Made by a program: the position numbers and the translations under genes. Source: an uncultured Treponema sp. (GTDB lineage Bacteria > Spirochaetota > Spirochaetia > Treponematales > Treponemataceae). From it: a stretch of DNA of 5,904 bases. Positions 1-5,860 of this stretch are shown piece after piece. Below the pieces are notes generated by a model, which saw only the letters and a list, made by a program, of their open reading frames with translations, searched no databases and was not told where the DNA came from. Every line of letters starts with the position of its first letter. Within the stretch, counting starts at the first letter, position 1. The stretch covers positions 1 through 5,904 of the forward strand of contig CALDIB010000039.1 of the NCBI GenBank assembly GCA_937902125.1, read 5' to 3'.

Positions 1-675
1 AAAACAAACAATAGAAGTGTGCTTGCCACAATGAACGGTATGGAAGAACTTCTCCCATGGCAAATAAAGGATATTGATTCTCTTGAAGAACAGAAAAATC
101 GTTTTGACCTTGATGATGATATAAATCACAGACCATATAAATGTGCAAATTCTGGTGAAAAAGATTATATTTTCCCATGTGATTTTATTTCTGACGAAAA
201 AATGACTCTGCCTATTCCAGAAAATTCTTCTGACTCACTATCGACAAAAAAAGAAAAGCAAATCTGTAAACTTTATGTAGAACTTATGGATTTTGAGCCA
301 AAGATTTATCGCATTCTTTATGTTCCGTCCGATATAAAAATGTCGAATCTTGCATACACTCTTATGTCAATTTTTAACGCTCATGGAAGACACCTTTATA
401 ATATAGTTGTTCCTGTAAAAGAAATTAAAGAAAAAGACTTGAAGCTGCAGGGAATGGCAAAAGAGCAAATTACGCAGGCGATGCGTTTTATGCAGGACAT
501 AGAAATTGAATCCTATGTTGACCGCCAAATGAACGCAATGGATGCAGATTTTTTTAGAACAGAATTAAGAATGCTTCCTCCAGAAAAACTTGTAGCTCGA
601 AAAGTAAAAGTTGAACAATTTATAGAAAAAAATTATTTAACTTTTTACATGAATTATGATTTTGGTGACGGCTAG
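1..675 (+). CDS. pRiA4b ORF-3-like family protein, 5' partial, stopped early by TAG
   Basis: The frame is open from base 1, so the real start lies outside the window; the GTG at 19 and ATG at 31 have no convincing ribosome site. The first residues (KTNNRSVLATMNGM) resemble the C-terminal motif of DUF6933 domains as I recall it. From about base 256 the protein matches the plasmid pRiA4b ORF-3-like family (PF07929): a strand-rich start, then DFEPKIYRILYVPSDI, a helix, and HLYNIVV, ending in the signature YDFGDG. The family continues with Trp-Glu, but here TAG (673-675) replaces the expected TGG; the same frame then reads EIKITVQDTN and on to the family's C-terminal motif. The biochemical function of the family is unknown. 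The segment is AT-rich (18/60 G+C at 61-120) and favours GCA/GCT for Ala, unlike everything to its right. I read it as an interrupted gene, or one with a sequence error; family call confident, DUF6933 part tentative. Confidence 0.75.
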   Translation, partial: KTNNRSVLATMNGMEELLPWQIKDIDSLEEQKNRFDLDDDINHRPYKCANSGEKDYIFPCDFISDEKMTLPIPENSSDSLSTKKEKQICKLYVELMDFEPKIYRILYVPSDIKMSNLAYTLMSIFNAHGRHLYNIVVPVKEIKEKDLKLQGMAKEQITQAMRFMQDIEIESYVDRQMNAMDADFFRTELRMLPPEKLVARKVKVEQFIEKNYLTFYMNYDFGDG

Positions 676-831
676 GAAATAAAAATTACTGTGCAAGATA
701 CAAACGCAGTCTCTCCTGTAGAGCAGAAAAAACTTCCTTATGTGGAAGAAGGCAAAGGTTACGGTATTATAGAAGACTGTGGTGGCATTGGCGGACTTGG
801 AGAAATTAAAAAAGCCTTTGAAAAAAAAGGC
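676..831 (+). pseudogene. Severed C-terminal part of the pRiA4b ORF-3-like domain
   Basis: This stretch follows the TAG in the same reading frame and still reads as the family: it begins Glu-Ile-Lys-Ile (the residues after the missing Trp), continues with LPYVEEGKGYGIIEDCGGIGGL, split here as a proline-led strand and the conserved DCGG-type motif, and ends in a helix with EIKKAFEKK. It has no start codon with a ribosome site; the GTG at 691 is merely the first possible start after the TAG. Family members would normally continue for a few dozen residues after this helix, but here the homology switches to an RND transporter within or just after the run of eight A at 821-828. Seen directly: frame continuity. 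Inferred: one gene split by a point change and then joined to foreign sequence. Confidence 0.65.
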
Positions 832-2934
832 GGATGGCAAATAGTCTACGACAACGGTTTTGAGCAAGCCGAAGCCTTAAAAAAACTGTTTTTGGCCTTT
901 GTCGAAAGCCTATTGGCTTTGGCTCTGGCGACCCGGCTAATCTACCAATCAAACAAAAAATGCGCCTTGGCCCTAGCCTTCATCGCGCTGAATGTCCTTG
1001 CCAGCCTCGCTCTCCTTTCGCTTTTTAAGATTCCCTTGGACGGAGCGAGCCTTTGCGGATTGTGCGTTTCGCTGGGATTGATTTGCGACGCCGCCCTTTA
1101 CGTCATGGACGAAATCGAATGTTCCGTTTCAAGCATGGCGGTCTCGACGCTGACTACAATCGCGGCAATTTTGCCTTTATGCGCCGTAAACAAAATCGTC
1201 CCGGGCTCAAGAAGCTTGGCCCTGGCCTGCGCCTTGCCAGTAGGCCTATCTTTTATACTGGCGGCGACGCTGCTTCCTCCCTTTGTTCCAGAAGAAAAAG
1301 CTAGAAATTCTCTTAGCTTGTATAATTTTTCATACAAGCTTCCTAGAAAAATTATCAGCTTGTCTAAAATTTTATACATTTTGCCGCTTTTTTTCTTTGT
1401 CCTTTTGCCTAAAAACCTAAAAAGTCCCGATTCGGAGCCTTTAATTTTTGCCCAAGTTGAGTTCAATCCAGAAAAGCGCTTTGACTTGATTGACGAGGAA
1501 ATGAAGCCCCTTTTGGACAAGGTGAAAAAAAGCGGCAAAGTAAAATTTGTTCAAAGCGAATCCAGGAGAGGCCGGGGTGAATTGCAAATCGTTTTAAAAG
1601 ACGCCAAGGCAAAAAACGAAGTTTCAAAACTTTTGCTGAGAGAAGGAAAAAATCTGACCGGAAGCCTTTACGTTCCCCTCTCTCCTCCAAGAAAAAAAAT
1701 CGTTCAAACGATGAGAGTGGCGCTGCTAGGAGACGACGAAGGCCTTTGTAAGAAAATCATAAGGGAGGCCGCCCAAGCGCTTCAAGGAGAAAATTTTTCC
1801 AAGGCAAAAAACTTTCAATGCGTCCTAAATTTTAAGGAGGACGAGAAAGTTTTTTTGGCGCGGCCCGACAAAGACTTTTTGGCAAAAATCTCCTTGAGCG
1901 TCCGGGACTTTTCCCACTTTTTGCGCTGGAGCCTTTTTTGCCCTGTGGCGGCAAAAGTTTTTTGGCAAGGGCAAAGAAAAGACGTCAGGATTGGCCTTGA
2001 CTCTTTGTCAGTAGAAAACGGCGCGAGCCTTGAAGGCATAAAAAACATAAAAATCAAGTCGATTCCAGCCGCCGCCCTATGCTCCATAAAAGAGTCTTCC
2101 ATTCCGTCAAGAATTTTTAGAAAGGACTTTAGGCGGGCCGCGTATTTCACTCTTGAGTTTGAGACAAAAAATTCACTGTGGGCCTATGAGACAACAAAGG
2201 CGGCCTTAAAAAAAATCAACTTGCCGACAGGCTATTATTTTGCGTTTCCAAAGGAATATGAAAATTTGCGGAAAAACTATAGGGCCATTTTTTTTGCGTT
2301 TACGCTTTCATTGGCCGCAATTTTATTTTTGATTTGCGCCCAAACTGAAAACCTTTTGGATTCCATAAAGGTGACTCTCACAGTTCCAGTCTCGCTTTTT
2401 TTGCCTTTGACAGCCAGGGCGCTGGCCTTCCAGCCTTTGAGCCTTGGCGACGCGCTTGGAATGATTTTTCTTTCGGGGATATGCGTGAACAACGCCTTGT
2501 ATGTTTTGGCGGAATATAATTTAAGAAAAAGAAAGAGCGGAATTGCGGCCGCAAAAAAACTTTTTAAAAGCGTCCTGGCGTCTTCGTTGACAAGCGCGGC
2601 GGGAGCCGTTCCAGTAATGATTGCCGGAAGCGGAACATTTTCGGGCGACTTGGCTTTTTTTATGTTTTTGGGAAGCGGAGGCGCGATTTTTGCGGGCTTG
2701 ATTTTATTCCCCAATCTTTTGGACAAAAAAAACGCCCCGCCCATAAGACGGCGGAGCGCTTTTAAAAATGCGTCAGGCGGAGGCTTGAATCTCGTCCGCC
2801 TTGTTCTTGGGAATAATCAAGTTGAGGAGGATTCCCACAACTGTGGCAAAGGCAACGCCGCCAAGGGAGAACTTGAAGCTTCCAATCATAAACTGCAAGA
2901 CTCCGCCGCCGATTCCGATTACCATGATGACTGA
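691..2934 (+). CDS. RND-superfamily permease, N-terminally truncated and fused to a foreign head
   Basis: RND pumps are inner-membrane proton-driven exporters, normally about 1000-1050 residues with 12 membrane segments and two large periplasmic loops. Counting from the GTG at 691, residues 1-48 are the pRiA4b-type tail and RND similarity starts near Trp49 (base 835) with YDNGFEQAEALKKLF, just before TM2. TM2-TM6 lie at about 66-198, TM7 about 221-240, a periplasmic porter loop at 243-528, and TM8-TM12 at about 531-676. TM1 and the first periplasmic loop, some 300 residues, are absent. TM4 reads GLICDAALYV and TM10 GICVNNALYV, so of the AcrB relay residues Asp407/Asp408/Lys940 only the first is kept (Asp133, Ala134, Asn600). 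RND similarity ends near residue 680; the remaining 67 residues cross the uraA terminator and run antisense to uraA. Substrate cannot be told. As it stands it is unlikely to be a working pump; the missing half may be an assembly effect. Confidence 0.75.
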   Translation: MQDTNAVSPVEQKKLPYVEEGKGYGIIEDCGGIGGLGEIKKAFEKKGGWQIVYDNGFEQAEALKKLFLAFVESLLALALATRLIYQSNKKCALALAFIALNVLASLALLSLFKIPLDGASLCGLCVSLGLICDAALYVMDEIECSVSSMAVSTLTTIAAILPLCAVNKIVPGSRSLALACALPVGLSFILAATLLPPFVPEEKARNSLSLYNFSYKLPRKIISLSKILYILPLFFFVLLPKNLKSPDSEPLIFAQVEFNPEKRFDLIDEEMKPLLDKVKKSGKVKFVQSESRRGRGELQIVLKDAKAKNEVSKLLLREGKNLTGSLYVPLSPPRKKIVQTMRVALLGDDEGLCKKIIREAAQALQGENFSKAKNFQCVLNFKEDEKVFLARPDKDFLAKISLSVRDFSHFLRWSLFCPVAAKVFWQGQRKDVRIGLDSLSVENGASLEGIKNIKIKSIPAAALCSIKESSIPSRIFRKDFRRAAYFTLEFETKNSLWAYETTKAALKKINLPTGYYFAFPKEYENLRKNYRAIFFAFTLSLAAILFLICAQTENLLDSIKVTLTVPVSLFLPLTARALAFQPLSLGDALGMIFLSGICVNNALYVLAEYNLRKRKSGIAAAKKLFKSVLASSLTSAAGAVPVMIAGSGTFSGDLAFFMFLGSGGAIFAGLILFPNLLDKKNAPPIRRRSAFKNASGGGLNLVRLVLGNNQVEEDSHNCGKGNAAKGELEASNHKLQDSAADSDYHDD
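821..840. other. Breakpoint between AT-rich left segment and RND gene
   Basis: To the left the sequence encodes pRiA4b ORF-3-like protein with AT-rich codons; to the right it encodes RND transporter with many GCC/GCG, TTG and TTT codons. The switch falls at a run of eight A (821-828) followed by GGCGG. No inverted repeat, target duplication or transposase gene is visible, so a mobile-element boundary is not supported. The position is accurate to roughly 15 bases because it rests on recalled family alignments. Confidence 0.55.
2725..2758 (-). terminator. Intrinsic terminator of uraA
   Basis: Read on the minus strand just after the uraA stop codon, CGCTCCGCC (2758-2750) pairs with GGCGGGGCG (2741-2733) around an 8-base loop, giving nine pairs of which one is G-U, followed directly by eight U (2732-2725). 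On the plus strand the G-U becomes a C-A mismatch and only CTTTT follows, so the element is built mainly for the minus strand, though it may also act weakly on the RND transcript from the other side. The RND reading frame passes straight through it. Confidence 0.85.
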
Positions 2935-4095
2935 CGAAATTGTGAGGTTCCGCTTTTCCTGATAGTCAACGCCGGCGTCAACCAAGGTTCTTAGTCCGCT
3001 TGAGGCGATAAGGCCGTAAAGAAGCGTGCAGATTCCGCCCAAAACTGGAGTGGGAATGGTTTGGATTACCGCGCCGAACTTTTGGCAGAAGGAAAGCAAA
3101 ACGGCGATCACGGCCGCGCCTCCGATTACCCAAACAGAGTAAACTTTTGTGATGGCCATCACTCCGATGTTTTCGCCGTAAGTGGTGTTCGGCGGGCCTC
3201 CCCACAAGGCGGCCCAAGCGGTGGCGACTCCGTCGCCCAGCAAGGTGCGGTGAAGGCCGGGTTCTTTGTAAAAGTCGCGGCCCACAACTTTGCTTGTGGT
3301 CAACGTGTCGCCCATGTGCTCGCAAATTGTTGAGATTGAAACAATTACAAAGGTGAGTATGGCCACAAGGTTGAACTTGGGAGCCTGCCAAAAGGCATGG
3401 CCCGCGGCGTCAGTTTGCAAGAAAGGCAGCGCGAACCACTTGGCGCTTTGAACGGATGAAAAGTCAATCAAGCGGTAGGCGGGAAAAAGACATCCCATAA
3501 TCAAGGTGAAAAGGTAGCCGCCCACAAGTCCAATCAAAATTGAAAGGGTGTTGAAAAAGCCCTTGAGGAAAATCGTTGCGAAAACCGCGATGGCAAGGGT
3601 CACGGCGGCGATGCTCAAGGCCACCAAAGAATATTCGTTGTTCAAGTAAAAGGCTTCGTTAATGGCCGTGGGAGCCAAGGACATTCCGATTACGACGATT
3701 ACAGAGCCGATTACCACAGGGGGAAGAGCCGCGTCAATCCATTTTTTTCCGGCGAAGCGGATTATCAAGGCCACCAAAGCGTAGAAGATTCCCGCGAAAA
3801 TCGCGCCGCCCATGGCGTAAGGAACACCGTATTCTTTGGATATCGCTATCAAGGCCGGAATGAAGGCGAAGGACGAGCCTAAAAAGGCCGGAACCTTGGC
3901 GCCGGTAATCAAAATATACAAGAGCGTTCCAGTTCCTGCCGTGAACAAGGCCGTGGACGTGCTGAGGCCTGTCAAAATTGGAACCAAGATTGTGGCTCCA
4001 AACATCGCGAAAACGTGCTGAAAACTTAAAGGAATCCATTTTGCCAACGGCGGCTTGTCGCTTGGCATTAGGACGCTTGAATTGCTTTCTGCCAT
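2773..4095 (-). CDS. uraA: Uracil permease, NCS2 (nucleobase:cation symporter-2) family
   Basis: An inner-membrane carrier that imports uracil with protons to feed pyrimidine salvage. The 440 residues fit the family (E. coli UraA is about 430) and cover it end to end: PPLAKWIPLSFQHVFAMFGA at 15-34, GSSFAF at 73-78, and the core motif PNTTYGENIGVMAITKVYS at 302-320. Glu259 in EHMGD and Glu308 in YGENIG correspond to the two uracil-binding glutamates of UraA (Glu241 and Glu290). His245 of UraA is Asp263 here, an exchange also found in other NCS2 carriers, so xanthine or mixed specificity is not excluded, though overall similarity favours uracil. Hydrophobic segments run through the whole length, as expected for 14 membrane spans. 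The ATG at 4095 is set by AAAAGGAG five bases upstream. The gene is intact, single-gene, divergent from the carboxypeptidase gene, and ends in TGA just before its own terminator. Confidence 0.93.
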   Translation of the reverse strand: MAESNSSVLMPSDKPPLAKWIPLSFQHVFAMFGATILVPILTGLSTSTALFTAGTGTLLYILITGAKVPAFLGSSFAFIPALIAISKEYGVPYAMGGAIFAGIFYALVALIIRFAGKKWIDAALPPVVIGSVIVVIGMSLAPTAINEAFYLNNEYSLVALSIAAVTLAIAVFATIFLKGFFNTLSILIGLVGGYLFTLIMGCLFPAYRLIDFSSVQSAKWFALPFLQTDAAGHAFWQAPKFNLVAILTFVIVSISTICEHMGDTLTTSKVVGRDFYKEPGLHRTLLGDGVATAWAALWGGPPNTTYGENIGVMAITKVYSVWVIGGAAVIAVLLSFCQKFGAVIQTIPTPVLGGICTLLYGLIASSGLRTLVDAGVDYQEKRNLTISSVIMVIGIGGGVLQFMIGSFKFSLGGVAFATVVGILLNLIIPKNKADEIQASA

Positions 4096-4100
4096 AAAAA

Positions 4101-4108
4101 CTCCTTTT
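4101..4108 (-). promoter_or_regulatory. Shine-Dalgarno of uraA
   Basis: Minus-strand AAAAGGAG ends five bases before the ATG at 4095. It is a near-ideal site and fixes the uraA start. The carboxypeptidase start on the other side of the same intergenic region has nothing comparable. Confidence 0.85.
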
Positions 4109-4122
4109 TAATTAGTTTTCTT

Positions 4123-4151
4123 ATTATAGCGCGTCTTGAGACTCTAGGCTA
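4123..4151 (-). promoter_or_regulatory. Predicted sigma-70-type promoter of uraA
   Basis: A perfect -10 hexamer TATAAT lies on the minus strand at 4128-4123. At 17-base spacing the -35 position (4151-4146) reads TAGCCT, only three of six consensus bases. Initiation would fall near 4116, giving a leader of about 20 bases that holds the Shine-Dalgarno and has no room for an attenuator or riboswitch. The weak -35 leaves room for an activator or simply for modest expression. Confidence 0.55.
4133..4142. promoter_or_regulatory. Small inverted repeat between divergent promoters, possible operator
   Basis: GTCTTGAGAC is a perfect 4+4 inverted repeat with a 2-base centre. It sits in the spacer of the predicted uraA promoter, next to a second short symmetric motif, CTAG-G-CTAG, at 4144-4152. 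The placement would suit a repressor site for uraA, but repeats this short also occur by chance and I do not recognise the motif. Confidence 0.2.
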
Positions 4152-4181
4152 GTGGCAAAAAAATAAAAAAAATGCTATTCT
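4152..4181 (+). promoter_or_regulatory. Predicted extended -10 promoter of the carboxypeptidase gene
   Basis: TGCTATTCT at 4173-4181 is an extended -10 element (TGn followed by TATTCT, four of six consensus bases). Eighteen bases upstream, GTGGCA (4152-4157) matches four of six -35 bases, and the spacer is A-rich. This -35 abuts that of uraA on the opposite strand (4146-4151). Initiation seven bases after the -10 would land at about 4188, on the A of the start codon. Confidence 0.45.
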
Positions 4182-4187
4182 TTTTAA

Positions 4188-5600
4188 ATGAGTTCCCAGA
4201 AAAAAAATCAGCTTGCGAACGCCGCGGCCTTTCTGCCGCTTTTTTTAGCCTTGAGTTTCATCTTCTTTTTGTTTTCAAGGGCAAACGCCATTGATTCGGC
4301 GGTCAAAAATGCCGCGCCTTTAAGCCAAGAGGAAAAGGCCGCCCTTGAAAAAAAACTTGACGGCCTTTATCCTGAGCGCAAGGCCCTTTTAAAGCCCCTG
4401 CCCTACGAGCGGCCGGCCGCCGGCTTTGACTTGAACGCCGAGGCCGCAATTTTGTTCGACCAAGAAAGCGGCAGGATTCTTTACCAAAAAAACGCCGACA
4501 TCGCCACGCCGCCGGCTTCCATGACAAAACTTTTTTTGATTGCCTGCGTTTTGGAAAAAATTAGGCGGGGGGAAGCCAGCCTTGAACAAACAGTTCCCTT
4601 GGGCCCTGACAGCTGGGCGAGCCACGCGCCGCCTAGAAGCTCCTTGATGTTTTTGGGAAAAGGACAAATAGCGAGCCTTGAGGATTTGCTTTCCGGCCTT
4701 AGCGTGGCCAGCGGAAACGACGCGGCGGCCGCCATCGCAGGCGCCCTTTACGGCTCCATGGAAGATTTTTTAGATGACGCCAACGGCTTGGTAAAAAGTT
4801 TGGGCTTGGAAAAGACTTTTATCGCGGAGCCTTCAGGCTATTCAGAAAACAACATGACAACGCCAAGGGAAATGGCCGCCTTTTGCCGCGTCTACATAAG
4901 GCGCTTTCCAGAGGCGCTGGAAAAATTTCATTCGATAAAAAAATTTGAGTATCCAAAAGAAAAAAATTTGCCGCCGGAGCAAATAGGCCGCGGGCCACAA
5001 GATTTTTCAAAAGGCATCCCCGACGAAATTTGGACAAAGTTTGAATTTGAAAACACAAACAAATTGATTGGAGTTTTGGAAGGCTGCGATGGAATCAAGA
5101 CAGGCTACATCGACGAAAGCGGATACAATTTGGCGCTTTCAACAAAACGGGGAGAACAAAGGTTTGTTTCGGTGACAATGCGGGGAAGCGGAAAAAGCCG
5201 CCAAGAGGGAGACGAAAACCGTTTTTTGGACGGAAGCGCCTTGCACGAATGGGCTTACAAAAATTTTAGAGCATTTAGGCCGGAAGCCCTTTCACAAACG
5301 GAGTTCATCGTTCCCCTTTACGGCTCTGAAAAATTTTTTGTCCGCTTGGTTTTAAAAGAAAACGGCAGCCTTCCAGTTCCAAAAGACGGAAAGATAAAAA
5401 TTCAAGTCAAGACGCCAAAACGCTTGTTTGGAAAAATCGACTTTGGCCAAGAATGCGGCTCAATGGGCATTTATGACGGAGAGGCGCTTTTGGAAGAGAT
5501 TCCCCTTGTGGCGGCGGAAGGCTGCCGCGGCGCGAACCAATTTGTCCAGCGCTCGGACGAAATCATCTTGCGGCTAAAAGGCGGCCTCGCAGGAAAATGA
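4188..5600 (+). CDS. dacA: D-alanyl-D-alanine carboxypeptidase, PBP5/6 class (peptidase family S11)
   Basis: A periplasmic serine enzyme that removes the terminal D-Ala from peptidoglycan pentapeptides and so limits crosslinking; family members bind penicillin. A signal peptide is visible: Lys5-Lys6, a hydrophobic core at about 13-29, then RANA with likely cleavage after Ala34. All three catalytic motifs are present in order and at usual spacing: SMTK (Ser111 nucleophile, Lys114), SGN (175-177) and KTG (304-306). A charged insert at about 255-287 precedes the ENTNKLIG stretch and is longer than in E. coli PBP5. The C-terminal 95 residues look like the beta-rich PBP5 C-terminal domain. The protein is 470 residues and ends RLKGGLAGK without an obvious amphipathic anchor helix, so it may be soluble or rely on the N-terminal segment. 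ATG 4188 is chosen because it gives the complete signal peptide, although no Shine-Dalgarno precedes it. The 3' end overlaps the convergent rluA-family gene by 27 bases. The exact dac paralogue cannot be decided. Confidence 0.9.
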   Translation: MSSQKKNQLANAAAFLPLFLALSFIFFLFSRANAIDSAVKNAAPLSQEEKAALEKKLDGLYPERKALLKPLPYERPAAGFDLNAEAAILFDQESGRILYQKNADIATPPASMTKLFLIACVLEKIRRGEASLEQTVPLGPDSWASHAPPRSSLMFLGKGQIASLEDLLSGLSVASGNDAAAAIAGALYGSMEDFLDDANGLVKSLGLEKTFIAEPSGYSENNMTTPREMAAFCRVYIRRFPEALEKFHSIKKFEYPKEKNLPPEQIGRGPQDFSKGIPDEIWTKFEFENTNKLIGVLEGCDGIKTGYIDESGYNLALSTKRGEQRFVSVTMRGSGKSRQEGDENRFLDGSALHEWAYKNFRAFRPEALSQTEFIVPLYGSEKFFVRLVLKENGSLPVPKDGKIKIQVKTPKRLFGKIDFGQECGSMGIYDGEALLEEIPLVAAEGCRGANQFVQRSDEIILRLKGGLAGK

Positions 5601-5860
5601 AAAGCGGCCATCTCCGTTCATGCCGGGAAACTCAAGAGAAACGGCCTCAAAGCGCATGGGGCCTTCGTTTTTTGGTGAGCGTAGAAATTCAAAATTGTAA
5701 AGCCTGTCGCGGTCAACGGGAAAGCCAAGCCAAGCCAAATGGCATCTGACTTGGTGGCGAAAGCCCAAGGCGATTTTGCATTCCACAAGGGCTTGGCCGC
5801 CTTGGATTTTTTTAAAAAACATTTTTGTGGAATAAAGTTTTTTTTCTCCGACTTTTTTTA
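5574..5860 (-). CDS. RluA-family RNA pseudouridine synthase, C-terminal part only
   Basis: Enzymes of this family convert uridine to pseudouridine in ribosomal or transfer RNA in the cytoplasm. The visible 95 or so residues are the C-terminal part of the catalytic domain, with the family motif FRHQVRCHLAWLGFP followed by DRDRLYN, where most members have a Gly-Asp-x-x-Tyr version. The catalytic Asp (in HRLD) and any S4 domain would lie upstream and are lost beyond the contig end, so the target (RluA, RluC or RluD type) cannot be told. Genuine sequence stops at about 5860: the open frame continues to 5894, but the extra residues MTGVQTCALPI are translated sequencing adapter and are not part of the protein. 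The gene ends with TAG at 5576-5574, inside the last codons of the carboxypeptidase gene on the other strand. Confidence 0.85.

Noticed and set aside
1..834. Left segment as a mobile element or plasmid insertion, suggested by the family name pRiA4b
   Set aside because: The name only records where the family was first found; no transposase, integrase, terminal repeats or target duplication are seen.
57..843. Ten-base direct repeat ATGGCAAATA at 57-66 and 834-843, one copy at the fusion point
   Set aside because: Roughly 17 chance ten-base matches are expected in a window of this size, so it is not evidence for recombination.
637..867. Minus-strand open frame of 76 codons opposite the pRiA4b/RND junction
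   Set aside because: Its residues have no recognisable family, it has no ribosome site, and it is a shadow of a plus strand with clear protein homology.
1098..2744. Several minus-strand open frames of 75-155 codons opposite the RND gene
   Set aside because: They are low-complexity mirrors of A- and T-rich membrane-protein codons; the plus strand carries the RND motifs.
2978..4039. Open frames on both strands inside uraA
   Set aside because: uraA is intact and recognisable end to end, so these are other-frame shadows.
4153..4158. TTGCCA on the minus strand as the -35 box of uraA
   Set aside because: It matches the consensus well, but the spacer to TATAAT would be 24 bases, too long for a sigma-70 promoter.
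4172..4174. ATG at 4172 as an alternative start upstream of the carboxypeptidase
   Set aside because: It is in another frame than 4188 and encodes no recognisable protein; the signal peptide fits only the 4188 frame.
4303..5058. Minus-strand open frames inside the carboxypeptidase gene
   Set aside because: All three catalytic motifs of the plus-strand protein are in place, and the minus frames are rich in Arg, Pro and Ser as expected of complement translations.
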